64,000 nucleotides of DNA from Vicia villosa (GCF_029867415.1 NW_026705419.1:310001-374000); one strand, 5' to 3'; positions 33,289 to 46,136 are shown, numbered from the stretch's first letter. Notes: a model not told the origin generated them from the letters alone. Numbers and translations: made by a program.

Positions 33289-35639
33289 TTTTTCTGTCGC
33301 GGGCGAAAAATCGTTGTCCTTTTTTCGGGATGAGACACCTGATGCCTTCTTTGGGCTCGAGTGCTCAAAAAAATGATTTTTCTTTTGTACCGACCAAACT
33401 TTTTATTGTTTCCAAAAGAGGAAAAGGAAAAAAGCTGCAATAACCTAAAAGTGGGGGGAGAGATCTTGGGTAAGAGGGTTGGTTATACGAAGGGAAGGTA
33501 TTAGCACCCAACGTATCTATAGTTCTCTATAGGCTTTTTTTTTGTGTTTGTTTCATTCTATGTTATGGTGGAGGTTCTTGTGAGAAAGAGGTGGGACCTA
33601 AGGTGTTTGTTTGATTATGCTCGCAAAGATCATCGCGATCCTCTGCATACATATCCCCTAGAGGGAATCAGAGCATCTGTAGCTCAGGGTCTACGGGTGC
33701 TAAGGTTTGAGTGGTTTGAGAGAGAAGTTTTGCTCGCCAAGGATACGACCTTGTGCCTACGTATTCTCAAAGGGATGTTGAGAAAGTCAGAGCAATCGTA
33801 GTTCCCACTTATGCTAGTGGAAGCATAGGAAAAGAGACAAATGTCATCTAAATGTTCGATGTATCTAATCTATATCATCACATACATCTGTTTGTTTTTT
33901 GTTTGAAAATCTTTTCATTATAAGCCCTGGGCCATGCCACTTATGGCGCTTAGAATGATAAAGATGTTTTTGTTTAACCAGCCTTGTGGCAAAAGTTTCA
34001 ATGAAGTCAGCCTTGTGACAAAAACTTTGATTAATCAGCCAGCCTTGTGGCAAAAGTTTCAATGAAGTCAGCCTTGTGACAAAAACTTTGATTAATCATC
34101 CAGTACGGTGGTAAAACAGTTTGATTGATTAGCCAGCCTTGTGGCAAAAAAGTTTGATTGATTGATTGATTGATTGTTTGATTGTTTGATTGTTTGTGAT
34201 GATATAGATGAGATACTCCTATCATAGAGATGATAAATGTCTAATCTCCTAGGGTATTTGTTTTGGATTATGGGGATGCTTATAAGAAGCCCGTGGGTCC
34301 TTGTACGAAGCCCAAGAGGAGGCTATCCGAGGGTCCTTGCATTGTAAGCCCAAGAGGAGGCTATGGGAGGGACTATCGAGGGTCCTTGCATTGTAAGCCC
34401 AAGAGGAGGCTATGGGAGGGTCACTCGTTTGTACAAAGCCCAAGGGGAGGCATGGTGTAGTTGGTTTGAGCTCTTAGAGCGATTTCACCGGGAAACCATA
34501 CTCTATGTCCTAACCTAAACTAGTGGAGATTCTTTGCACGAAGCCCAATAGGAGGCTATGGGGAACCTAGTGTTGTACTAAGTTGAACAAGCACACATAT
34601 CACACATATGAACAAACATGAACAAGTATGAACAAACATGAACAGGTATGAACAAGCACATATATATGACAAAGTGTGTGTATATAATGGAGTTTATGAA
34701 GGAAATATACCTGTAAGCATGATCCATTTGTATACACGGGGCTCGGGACTTATACTCGAGGAGAGTCCCATTGAGTTTATTCAAAGCTATGTAAACAGGT
34801 ATTTACAAAGGGCTTGGGACTTATACCTACATGGAGGCCCATGGTATTTTTGGGAAGATTTAAAGAAAACCTTCATTTTTGGATTAGTTATTCAAGGTTA
34901 AAAAACACATTGATTGAGATATGTACGAAAGGTGTACAATGAAATACCTAATTTCATGTACAGGAATGGGTATGTACAAAAGGGGCTTGGGACTTATACC
35001 TACATGGAGGCCCGTGGTATATTTGAAAAGTTTGAAGTTTTGTTGTTTTGAAAATGATTTGAAAGTTGTTTTGAAAAGATTTTGTTTTGAAGAAATTTTA
35101 TTGTTTAAAGAAAAAAACTGTATAAAAGGAAAAAGGAGTGGGTCTTATACTCTCTAATATTCGAGAGGCCCCACATCATTTTGAAAATCAATTGATCAAT
35201 TAAAAAGATTTAATCAATAGTTTCAAAAAGAAATGGTTTATCGTCTTTGAAAAGAATCGCGATCGCTTGTTTTAAATCGGTTTGAATTTTGAAAGGAGTC
35301 AAATTAATCAAGACAAACAAAAAGAATATCTTCAATTAACACTTAGATGATCAGGGTTTGCTCAAAAAATATTTACAAGTGATTAAGTTTGAAAATCAAA
35401 TGAAAAATAATATTTAAAAGTATTAAAAATACTTATAAATAAGTCATTTTAAACCTATTTAAAAATGTATCAAATAAATATTTTTTTGATGATTTTTTTG
35501 ATATTCTTAAAATATATGTGTTAAACAAGAAGTGTGTAAAAAATGAATGAAAAATGAATTAATTTGATGTGTTAAATAATTAAATGAAGTTGTGTAAAAA
35601 ATTGAAGGAAAATAGTGATAAAAAAATGTTTTGGCCCCC

Positions 35640-35708
35640 ATGAGTGTTGAACTCGCGCCCTCTCTCTCACAACTCAAAAACTTAACCAACCAGACCACGC
35701 GCGTGGTC
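35640..35708 (-). other. tRNA-like A-box/B-box module in A 5' LTR
   Basis: Second copy of 5040-5108, unchanged, including the 16-bp palindrome. It lies between the predicted leader donor (36098) and the LTR end, so it would be inside a leader intron if that intron is real. Confidence 0.5.
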
Positions 35709-36093
35709 TGTTAATCTCTTGCAATGAATTAAATATATTTTGAATCAAGTTCCTAAGTTCAGTTTCAAAATTTGGCGCCAAGAACACAACCCCCAAATTG
35801 AATTTGAAAATTCTGAAAACTGGATTGTTTTGATCAAGTGAATAGCCTAACTTGCTCGATTTTTCATAAGGAACACAATGGTATCATTTAATTGCATTTA
35901 TTTTAACTCTAAGGCTATCAATTTTCTGATGAACACGAAGAACCCTAATTCTGAGTTTCAATCTGAAATCGTGTGTGTGCATGATAAGTTGCAATTGATT
36001 GAGGGTTAATGATCCATACATATGCAGAAACATGATGGTAAACCAGTTTTTCATTTATGATGCATGTATGATAGAGTTTGAAGTTCAAGAGAG

Positions 36094-36100
36094 CTTACCT
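36094..36100 (-). other. Splice-donor-like site in A 5' LTR
   Basis: Copy of 5494-5500 (AG|GTAAGC, intron from 36098). Being downstream of the active promoter, this is the copy that could act on the genomic transcript. Confidence 0.4.
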
Positions 36101-36652
36101 TCTAAAACGGCCACCTGAGAATTGAATTTTGCAATAGGGGTGTTACAGAAGTTTCTTGATGATCTGGATAGCTTCAATGGACCTTATGGAAGGTGTCTGG
36201 ATGCTTGGAATGAATTGAAAACCCCTGGAGCAGTTGGTGGTACCCGATCTGCAGTAGGAGCAAGTGAGAATCGAGCTTGATGATTCTGATGTTTCAGGTT
36301 GATGATGAGTGTTTGGATAGTTCATATGAAGTATATGGATGGTGTTTGAAGTGTTAGTTTGGACAGAAATGACCTGGAATTGATTTTGGCATGATAAGGC
36401 TTAGGTTATGCATATTTGAGAAGTGAGATGATGATTCTGAGATTTGAGGTGTTTTTGGGTGTATGAGTGATTCAAACACATCCCATATGATGTTTATGAG
36501 ATGTTAGAATCATTACTTTGGCCAGAACTTCAAGGATTTAGAGGTTGAGATTTCTACCTCTTTGAAACTTAAGAAACTTGCAATTCAAGAAAGAAAGAGA
36601 AAACCTATAATTTGTGAGGTTTTGGTGTGATTTGCAATGAAGTAAGGACCTC

Positions 36653-36660
36653 TATTTATA
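36653..36660 (-). promoter_or_regulatory. TATA box of A 5' LTR
   Basis: TATAAATAGAGG on the minus strand; transcription would start about 25-30 nt further left and read through PBS, ORF1 and gag. Confidence 0.72.
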
Positions 36661-38246
36661 GGCCAAAGAGTCTGGACTCAGAGCTTTGCAACTTGCTTCA
36701 AAGTTTGATGATTTGGCTTAAGGGATAGAAAGGAATCTTTCACATTTAATGCATATGGTTAAAAGTAACTAAACCATGGTTATTTCTCTAAGCTTCTTAT
36801 CTCTTTCCATTCTGATCTCAAACCAGAAATATCTTTCAATTATTGCCTCTATGTGTCATCAATTGGATCATTTGGTAGAATAGTGCATAACTTTGGTAAA
36901 AATGGCTTGTAATTTCATGCATAATGGTTACTAATGGCAAAATTCAAAACCATAGCTACACTCCATGTTTTTTCATGCTCTTGGACATTTTGGAAAGCTC
37001 ATGTTGTGTACTTCAAAACCCTAGTTGGAAGTTTCTTCAAGACCTTTAAGGAAATGGGTGAAAAAGATCCATGAACTTTGAGAAAAATGAAGTTTCAAGT
37101 GAAATTTTCCAAAGATGTCATCTTTGAAGCTCCATATCTCTTAAATGGTTGATCTTATGGAAAAAATTTATATGTGACAAAGTTGTTCATTGGATCAAAA
37201 TCTACAACTTTCATGTTGGAAGTTTTTTTCAGTTTGTAGGTGAAATTTTGAGAAATTCCCTTCCAAAGTTTGGAAAAAACCATTGAAAAACACTTAGAAT
37301 TTTTCTAAGTATGGAAAGTCAAACTTTTGACTTTTTGATTCTTGATTGATTTTCTTGATTTTTCTTGATCAAATGACTTTATATATCATATATTGATAAT
37401 TCAAAACTTCAAAAGTCATGGTTGACCAAAATTCCCAAAAGTCAAAGGTGTTCTTGTACAGTTGACTTTTTCAGACGAATCGCGTTTCTGGAGATTTCAA
37501 ATGAAACAGGCTATCCTCACCAAATGAATGGTATGAATGGATCACATTGAAGCATTAGAGGTTATTGAGCCATGGTTTGAGTTGTGGCACCATGTCCTGA
37601 TTAAAAAGTCAGTTATTCAGTGAATTAGGTAAAAAAAACCCTAATTGTCGACCAGATGGAATTGATGACTGTAGGTCTTGAATTGAGATGTAATTTCCAT
37701 TGGATTTTGTCATAGGGATTATTTGAGGATGATTGAAACTTTTGATTGACTTCCTGGGGATTTTTAGGGTTTCCCAAATGTGATCCCTGATTTTGGTCCC
37801 TGATAGTTCAAAACCCTAATCTGATGATTTGAAATTTCACTGTTGATCAATCCTTGTGTAGGAGATGTCCTGAGCCAATGGATTAGGTCAAAATGATGCA
37901 CTTGGGGTCTTGAGGTCGTGTCCCAAGTCATTAGGTCAAATCTCTGAGCAAAAGTCAGGAGTATGCTATCTTCAGTCAAAACCCTAATCTGGTTGATTCA
38001 GAGCCTTTGAGCTTGTTGAAATGAATCTCTGAGGACCAAATGTTGATTGTTGATGAAGATAATTCTTTTGAGATGAAGGGAGAACAAAGCCCTAATTGAT
38101 TGTTACTTGTACTGATGAGTGATTTCCTGATTAAATCCTGCTGAGTCACAAGTAGCAAACACAAACTATACAATTTGTTAGAGATGCAAATGATGCACAT
38201 GCTATGATATGAGGTGGTATCTTAGGTCAAAAATTGGGGTATGACA

Positions 38247-38251
38247 GCTTC
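38247..38251. repeat. Target site duplication of A, right copy (GCTTC)
   Basis: Matches 2689-2693. Element E resumes here. Confidence 0.92.
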
Positions 38252-39540
38252 TACCTTAATGCATACACATCCAATTGCTACCATGTATGGCTTGATGGAA
38301 AGACAACATGGCAAGGAGTAGTTTCACACTAAGCATGAGTCTTGAGGAGGTTTTTGGACCTTTAAAATTGATGTTTAAAATGGCACGCCAGGTGTTTGAC
38401 ATAATGCCATGCGCGTGACCTGGATCTGCCCAGCCAGAAGCATAACTTTGCTCAATGTGAGAGTGTGACTTTGGAGCTTCATAGATGATTCCATACTCAT
38501 CCAATTACCTTGATATTTATTTCAATGAATAGAGGACATGGAGATAAAAAGACTCATACCAAGTTTGTACTTTATGGACCTTTATATTTCTCCAAAATAA
38601 ACCTCAAAGTCAGCACACCACATGCTTGATGAAATGTGTCACGCTTCCCAGAATTTTGCTGCACACTTTGACTTGTGTTCCAATGGAAATGTTCAACTTC
38701 AACCCTCAATAGCTTTTGATCCAAGCATCTTTTGAAAATAATTCCAACTACAAACTTGTAGTATGCCATGAGATGAACATTTTTGTTCTTGAACTTGTCT
38801 TGAATTGGAACCTTGATTCACATGTAAATCAACCATGAAGTCAGCTGCCCAACCAATTTCCAATCCTCCAAAAATTTTCTAAGTGTGAAACGTTCTATCT
38901 ATGGCAAGTTCCATTTTCAACTAACTTCTATTTTTGGTAACTTTGACAAACCTTTGATTTTATTATTTTTTTGTTGACTTTCTTGACCAATTTTCCACCA
39001 AAAGTCCACATTTGAAAGTTGACTTTGACTTTGACCAAAAAGTCAACATTTCCTGATTTTTTCCGATTCCAGATGAATTTCCCGATTAATCCGTTTCTTG
39101 CCCAATTTCCAATCAGTCTTCAACTCAATGAGAATCAAATGAATACTTCCTTAATGCCCCCATGATTTCATACTCAATAATCATCTCCTGATTAAATGTT
39201 GACCGAAAAGTCAACAGGGTTAACTTTGGTCAAAACCCTAACTTGGAAAGCCTGATGAACTTGAGGATTATATCTTTTAATCAAAGCTTTGGCTTGGAGA
39301 CGATAAAACCCTGATTTTAGGAGGATTTCAATGCGAATGATGCCATACAATCAGACTTCAAATCTTCCCTTATTTTTGATCAGGAATTTCTTCTGCAGAA
39401 GCTCTTTTCTTATCAATTCTGAATAGTAACCATGATATGGATGAATGTAATGGATGAATGGCCTGGATGAGGTATGCACATGAATGTGATGTGAGGGCCA
39501 ATTGGGGAATAAATAAATGGGCAAATTTTGAGGTGCAACA
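38252..39540 (-). mobile_element. Element E: proximal part of its 3' LTR
   Basis: The coding strand starts TGTTGCACCTCAAAATTTGCCC at 39540, close to the B LTR start. The LTR runs left to 38252, is interrupted by A, and continues at 2693. It is U3 sequence with no genes; several GTTGACTTT(TT)GG-type blocks are shared with the U3 of A and B. Confidence 0.85.
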
Positions 39541-39554
39541 GCTGCCCCTATTCA
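39541..39554 (-). promoter_or_regulatory. Polypurine tract of E
   Basis: The coding strand reads TGAATAGGGGCAGC directly before TGTTGCACC. It shares the AGGGGCA core with A and B. Confidence 0.78.
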
Positions 39555-39714
39555 ATCTTCTTGGACCTAAATGTACGAACATCTTGGATTTCGGACATTT
39601 GAGGTGCGAGTGGATTAAATACCCCGAAAGTACCATCAAAATTTGCCTTCTATGGTACAATAAAGAGTATTGAGTATTTATCAAAGGATACCAGTCGAAG
39701 GTGGACCTTAAACA

Positions 39715-40690
39715 AAATGCTAACCTTAGTTAGACTTGAACAAAAGAGACGTAGCCGTGGGACGACTCTTAAAGGAAGAAACCAGCCGTAGGGGAATCTA
39801 CCAAACTGCTAACCTTAGTTAGACTTCAAAGAGAGACACAGCCGAAGGGTGACTCGATAAAGGATGAAACCAGCCGAAGGGGAATCCGTTCCTAAATTGC
39901 TAACCTCAGTTAGACTTGAACAAAGAGACGTAGTCGAAGGACGACTCCAAAAAGGAAGAAACCAGCCGTAGGGGAATCTACCAAACTGCTAACCTTAGTT
40001 AGACTTCAAAGAGAGACACAGCCGAAGGGTGACTCGATAAAGGATGAAACCAGCCAAAGGGGAATCCGATCCTAAATTTCTAACCTCAGTTAGACTTGAA
40101 CAAAGAGACATAGCCGAAGGACGACTCCAAAAAGGAAGAAACCAACCGTAGGGGAATCTACCAAACTACTAACCTTAGTTAGACTTCAAAGAGAGACACA
40201 GCCGTAGGGTGACTCAACAAGGATGAAACCAGCCGAAGGGGAACCCGATCCTAATTTGCTAACCTCAGTTAGACTTCAAAGAGAGACACAGCCGAAGGGT
40301 GACTCGATAAAGGATGAAACCAGCCGAAGGGGAATCCGATCCTAATTTGCTAACCTCAATTAGACTTCAAAAAGAGACACAGCCGAAGGGTGACTCGATA
40401 AAGGATGAAACCAGCCGAAGGGGAATTCGATCCTAATTTGCTAACCTCAGTTAGACTTGAACAAAGAGACGTAGCCGAAGGATGACTCCAAAAGGAAGAA
40501 ACCAGCCGAAGGGGAATCTTACCAAATTGCTAACCTCAGTTAGACTTGAACAAAGAGACGTAACCGAAGGACGACTCCATAAGGAAGAAACCAGCCGAAG
40601 GGGAATCTTACCAAATTTGCTAACCTCAGTTAGACTTCAAAGAGAGACATTGCCGAAGGGTGACTCTATATCTGAAAATGCATGCCGATA
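39715..40690. repeat. 90-bp satellite-like tandem repeat, about 11 copies, in E 3' UTR
   Basis: TAACCTYAGTTAGACTT starts units at 39721, 39810, 39901, 39990, 40081, 40170, 40260, 40351, 40442, 40531 and 40621, so the period is 89-91 bp. Each unit has two GCCGWAGG-containing parts (GACGTAGCCGAAGGACGACTC and CCAGCCGAAGGGGAATC). Two subtypes (GAACAAAGAGACGTAG and CAAAGAGAGACACAG) alternate in the left half, giving a 180-bp higher order. Confidence 0.92.
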
Positions 40691-40749
40691 ATCATTGGAC
40701 TTTATTGAAGAAGACTAGTAACGACTAGACACTTCTTGGGGATATTTAT

Positions 40750-41345
40750 GAACAATGGATTCGAAAGAGATGCCAATAACTATTGGGCTTGACTGAAAGA
40801 AAGGCTAGTGACAACTAGAACCAATCAGGGGATGCCAGTACACACTGGACTTTTAAGAAGGCATTGATGCTTGCGAAGCATAAGAATTACATGAATCCCA
40901 CGGGCCAACAGGCGGGGTATAACTCTTCAAAAGTGGCAATCATTCGAATTGCCACACACCAAGTTTGGATTTCAAATGATTGAAAAATGAGATGGGTTGA
41001 ACGCCCACCCTCATTCGCACTCTATTATGCACGCGACATGCGGGAAAATAACCAAGGCAAACTTGCAAGAAGCAAGAGATATACCTTATGCAAAAGGCAG
41101 TAAGGGGACTCACAAAAAGTGAATACAAAGAGAGGACTGGTGACGACCAGACTCTATTAGATGATGCCAGTAAACACTGGATTTTGAAAGAGGTAATTTT
41201 ACATACGGAACATAAGAACTACATGGTTCCCTCAGGCCAAAAGGCGGGGTGTAATTCTACAAGAGTGACAATCATTTGAATTGCCACACACAAAGTATGG
41301 GTTATCCAAACGATTGAGCTCAGCCAACGGGAAATAACCATAGAT
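40750..41345. repeat. Imperfect direct duplication in E 3' UTR
   Basis: GATGCCAGTA(C/A)ACACTGGA, CATAAGAA(T)TACATG, CAGGCGGGGT and AATTGCCACACAC occur in the same order at about 40829-40960 and 41163-41290. The copies are clearly diverged. Confidence 0.75.
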
Positions 41346-42664
41346 ACAATGATCTTGACAAGGAATGACTCTGTACCCAATCCACACTGGAGGGAGAAAG
41401 TGAGACTTCTTCTGGGGATGTAGCTTTGTGCCTTTGAAGCACATACAAACTTGACATATGCATTGATGTATGTTTGAATTTTTCCATGGCGTAATGCTCC
41501 ATATTCATGGAAATGCTACGCGTTTTTGTAGATGAAAGGTGAATGCAATGACTACTATATGCAGAGAGGGTGAATGAACATCGGAGAGAGCCTTTTGTCT
41601 GGAGAACTCTGTGGGGAATTCTTCTTGATGTCCTGACTTTGCCAGGCCACACCAGATGGTTTCTTGACCAACCCCAATATGTAACTTCTGCAGGGGGATG
41701 ACTCGCACCAGCAGACTTGTGAGGGAGGAGGCGTGATGGTATTTTTTGAGAGACATTACCATCATCATGTTTGGAAACTTGAAGATTGCACCTCCCCCTT
41801 TGAACTTCCACATCTTTATTGAAGGATAAGGGAATCTAATCAGCACTGCATAGAATTTGGGCCACAGATGAGAGCTCCAAAGAGAAATAAACTCTGGTAT
41901 TCAGAAGAAAAGAAACCCTGGGGTTCCATCTCGAGGGAGATGCCCGGTTGACACTTCTTGAAGCATAGGTACTGGCTTCTGACTATGCTGAATGATCGGA
42001 GATTCCTGCAAAACAAATCAATGCCCTAGGTATGATGGCTCGACCTCGTCCACCATCCCAAGTACTCAAAGTCTTAAGCAATTCTATCTGTTTTAGATCA
42101 TGTTCCTTTTGTAGGACCTCAATGTTAGAAATGCAATGCTTACCAAAATAACTGGACGTTTTTGTAAACAAAACAGTAAAAATAAAACGATGAAAGAATT
42201 TTTTTGAGTGAAAGATCCTTTCATTAATGAAAAATTGCCTAACATAGGCGAGTACATCAGGAAGTGGCCCCCTTAAAGAGGTGGCTACCAAAAAGGAAAA
42301 CAAATAGCATTTACAAACACGGCAACATAAGAAAAGATTCCATTGGGTTCCAATCTTGCTATGCCTTGCAGATCTTTAATATTCCTTCTGCTTTGCTTTC
42401 CGAAATGGATGAATGAATTGATCCTTTACCCTTCTGAGTCCTCCAATTGTGGTGACTAGCTATGCTCAAGGATCTATTGCACGACGCAGTCATTCGCTTT
42501 TTGTCCCTCTTTTGCCTGGACCGCCCTTTCGGGTTTTCAATCCACCAGGACCCCTTTTTTGCCTAAGTCGCCCTTTCGGGTTTTCAACTTAGCAGGTGTA
42601 CTTTATTTCTTTTTCATTCTTTTGCCTGATCTTCTCATTTTCTTTTATTTTATTTTGATCAGGT

Positions 42665-45600
42665 CTATGCGAAGTATTTTTTAACTGCGTCGGCATTCAC
42701 AGTAAGAGAGAAGTCTTCGCCATCCATAGTTGAGAGGATCATGGCGCCACCTGAGAAGACTTTCTTTACGACATAAGGCCCTTCGTAATTCGGAGTCCAC
42801 TTGCCCCTAGGATCATTGTGAATATGCAGGATCTTCTTGAGCACAAGGTCACCAACCTGAAAGTGTCGAGGACGAATCTTTTTGTCAAAGGCTTTCTTCA
42901 TCTTCTTTTGATAGGCTTGCCCATGGCATATGGCCGCTAATCTCTTTTCATCAATGAGGTTCAGTTGATCAAATCTTGTCTGAACCCAATCAGCTTCACT
43001 GAGCTTCACATCTGTCAATACCCTTAATGAAGGAATCTCGACCTCAACTGGAAGGATTGCTTCCATGCCATACACCAATGAGAAAGGAGTTGCCCCGGTG
43101 GAAGTGCGCACCGAGGTACGATAACCATGTAAAGAAAAGGGCAACATCTCATACCAATCCTTATAAGTGACCACCATCTTCTGTACAATCTTTTTAATAT
43201 TCTTGTTGGCTGCTTCCACTGTGCAATTCATCTTTGGTCTGTACGGGGAGGAGTTATGATGTTTGATCTTGAAATCCTCACACAACTCCTTCATTATCTT
43301 GTTATTAAGGTTGGATCCATTATCAGTGATAATCTTCTCAGGAACCCCATAACGACAGATTATATTGTGCTTGATGAAGCGAGTCACTACTTGCTTGGAG
43401 ACATTTGCATAAGAAGCAGCTTCAACCCACTTGGTGAAGTAGTCAATGGCAACGAGGATGAAACGATGTCCATTGGAAGCGGTGGGCTTAATTTCTCCAA
43501 TCATATCGATGCCCCACATAGCAAACGGCCAAGGAGATGTCAACACATTCAGAGGAACTGGAGGTACATAAACCCTATTTGCATACACCTGACATTTGTA
43601 ACATACCACCACATGGCTGAAACAATCGTGCTCCATGGTCGACCAATAATAACCTGCTCTCAATATTTTTCTAGCCATGGTGTGTCCACTCGCATGTGTA
43701 CCAAAGGATCCTTCATGCACCTCTTGTATGATCTTTGCTGCTTCGTGTCTATCCACGCATCAAAGCAACACAGAATCAAAATTCCTCTTGTACAACACAC
43801 CCCCAGCAAGGAAGAACTTGGAATATAATCTCTTTAGAGTTTTCCTATCCATAAGGGAAGCACCCTCAGGATATTCTTGGGTCTCCAGAAATTTCTTAAT
43901 GTCATAAAACCATGGTTTCTCATCAGGCACGTTATCAATGACGCCACAGAATGCGGGCTCATCCAACCTTTTGATCACAATTGAAGGCGCTTCATTGTCC
44001 CATTTAACTTTGAACATGGATGCTAAAGTGGCCAAAGCATCAGCCAAATGTTTTTCCTCTCGAGGGGTGTGATCAAAGGTGATCTCATCGAAATATTGAG
44101 CCAATTTCACAACATGTTCTCTATAAGGAATCAAGTTGGGGTGGCGTGTTTCCCAATCTCCGTTGATCTGACTAATCACCAAAGCCGAATCTCCATAAAC
44201 TGCGAGATTTTTAATCCTCAAATCGATGGCAGCCTCGATGCCGTATATGCAAGCCTTATATTCAGCCACATTATTAGTACAATCAAAACAAATCCTGGCC
44301 GTGAATGGAATATGAAAACCCGTCGGAGAAGTAAGAACAGCCCCAATACCATTACCCAATGCATTAGAAGCACCATCGAACACCAGCGTCCATCGCGCCC
44401 CTGGTTCAGGTCCTTCCTCTTGATCTTGACTATTGGAAGTCTCTGCCACAAACATTATATCCTCATCAGGAAACTCAGAGTGCATAGACTGGTAATCATC
44501 CACTGGTTGGTGCGCAAGATAGTCAGCAACCACACTACTTTTAATGGCCTTCTGAGTAGTGTATTGTATGTCATATTCTGTCAAGATCATTTGCCATCGG
44601 GAAATCCTTCCTGTCAACGCTGGCTTCTCAAATATATATTTGATCGGATCCATCTTCGAAATCAACAAAGTGGTGTGAGTCAGCATATACTGTCTCAGTC
44701 GGCGAGCAGCCCACGCCAAAGCACAGCAAGTTTTCTTGAGTAATGAGTATTTTGATTCACAATCGGTAAACTTTTTGCTAAGGTAATAAATTGCATGCTC
44801 TTTTCGACCAGACTCGTCATGCTGCCCCAGCACACACCCCATTGAATTCTCGAGGACTGTTAAGTACATGATCAACAGTCTACCTTCCACTGGAGGCATA
44901 AGGATTGGAGGCTCCTGCAAATACTCTTTAACTTTATCAAATGCCCTTTGACAATTGTCATCCCACTTTATTGCCTGATTCTTTCTCAACAGTTTGAAGA
45001 TAGGTTCACATGTGGCGGTAAGGTGTGAGATAAATCTCGCAATGTAATTCAACCTTCCCAGGAACCCACGAACCTGTTTCTCAGTCCTCGGTTCGGGCAT
45101 CTCTTGTATAGCTTTTACCTTAGCAAGATCGACCTCAATACCCTTTTCACTTATGATGAAACCAAGCAACTTTCCTGATCTCACTCCGAAGGTACATTTA
45201 TTGGGATTCAACCTTAACCTGAACTTTCTTAACCTTTCAGAAAATTTCTTCAGGTGAACAAGGTGCTCCTCCTCAGTATGGGACTTTGCAATCATGTCGT
45301 CCACATAGACCTCGATCTCCTTATGAATCATGTCGTGAAACAAAGTCACCATAGCTCTTTGATAGGTTGCCCCAGCATTCTTCAACCCAAACGGCATGAC
45401 CTTGTTACAAAAGGTGCCCCAAGGCGTAATGAATGTTGTCTTTTCCATGTCCTCGGGCGCCATCTTTATTTGATTATAACCAGAAAAACCGTCCATGAAG
45501 GAGAAAACCGAGAACTGAGCAGTATTATCTACCAACACATCTATGTGAGGAAGCGGGAAATCATCCTTCGGGCTCGCTCTATTCAGATTTCGATAGTCGA

Positions 45601-46136
45601 CACACATTCGTACCTTCCCATCTTTCTTAGGTACATGTACAATATTGGCAACCCATGATGGATAAACCGTTACAGCGAGAAAGCCTGCATCAAACTGCTT
45701 CTGAACCTCTTCCTGGATTTTCTTGGACATGTCAGGACGTGTTCTTCTGAGTTTCTGTTTGACAGGCGGAGAATCTTCTTTAAGAGGTAACCTGTGCACA
45801 ACAATATTAGTATCTAATCCAGGCATATCTTCGTAAGACCAAGCGAAGATATCAGAATACTCCTTCAACATTCCAATCAACTTTTCTTTTACATCCTCAT
45901 TCAAAGAAGCCCCTATTTTAACCTCCCTTCTCATCTCTTTGGTGCCAAGATTCACCGTCTCAATAGGCTCTTGATGTGGCTCGATCACTTTCTCTTCTTG
46001 TTTCAACAATCTGGCCAACTCATCAGGGAGTTCACAATCTTCTTCATCCCCTTCTTCAGCGATGTAGATAGGATTGTTGAAGTCATAACGAGGCATAGCA
46101 AAATGGTTATCAACAGAATCTGGAGGAGAAGTGGAT
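42665..46136 (-). pseudogene. pol: E pol: RT, RNase H, archaeal-type RNase H, integrase, with an in-frame stop
   Basis: It has the same domain order as A pol: RT with YVDD (plus-strand 45296-45307), degenerate first RNase H (YLTVLENS), second RNase H starting at VFDGAS, HHCC, WGIDMIG, ITDNGS, VEAAN and the GPY module (NYEGPYVVK). Unlike A it keeps the full LNPNKCTFGV motif after YVDD. A TGA at 43760-43762 replaces the Arg codon of the LLRCVDRH motif found in A, between the second RNase H and the integrase. The frame is otherwise open from the exon start at 46136 to the stop at 42665. A truncated RT-RNaseH product without integrase would be expected. Confidence 0.92.

Larger units (their letters stand above)
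2694..38246 (-). mobile_element. Element A: complete Ogre-type Ty3/gypsy LTR retrotransposon
   Basis: Two near-identical LTRs (2694-7646 and 33295-38246) bound a coding-strand order of PBS, ORF1, gag-protease, intron, RT-RNaseH-aRNaseH-integrase, 3' UTR and PPT, all on the minus strand. The 5-bp target duplication GCTTC flanks it at 2689-2693 and 38247-38251. By eye the LTRs differ by 5 substitutions and one 1-nt indel, about 0.1 percent. This implies a very recent insertion (tens of thousands of years if a rate of 1.3e-8 per site per year is used). Its 3' UTR carries insertion B. Without B the element is about 22.5 kb, typical of Ogre. All three ORFs are open, but pol lacks four residues of a conserved RT motif. 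Confidence 0.95.
33295..38246 (-). mobile_element. A 5' LTR (4952 bp)
   Basis: Near-identical to 2694-7646. Differences seen by eye: substitutions near 33686, 33825, 34966, 36154 and 37549, and one A deletion near 35626. It carries the promoter that would drive A and repeats every sub-feature of the other LTR. Confidence 0.95.
39555..42664 (-). other. E 3' UTR, non-coding
   Basis: Between the pol stop and the PPT. It contains the 90-bp tandem array, an imperfect duplication of about 330 bp (40750-41345), and just after pol two copies of the CGCCCTTTCGGGTTTTC motif (42520-42590). Frames up to 163 codons (41320-41811) show no family and are not called. Confidence 0.75.

Noticed and set aside
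33237..33443. Short overlapping frames around the A LTR end.
   Set aside because: They are present at both LTRs because the LTR is duplicated and carry no domain.
39715..40690. Regular 90-bp repeats resembling a CRISPR array.
   Set aside because: The units are contiguous tandem copies without unique spacers, in a plant retrotransposon 3' UTR.
41320..41811. 163-codon minus-strand frame in the E 3' UTR.
   Set aside because: No family, overlaps another frame of similar length, and lies in a repeat-rich UTR.
42665..43756. Separate integrase gene of 363 codons.
   Set aside because: It is the same reading frame as the RT part, separated only by one TGA; the apparent start is a GTG inside the HHCC region, so it is part of a broken pol.
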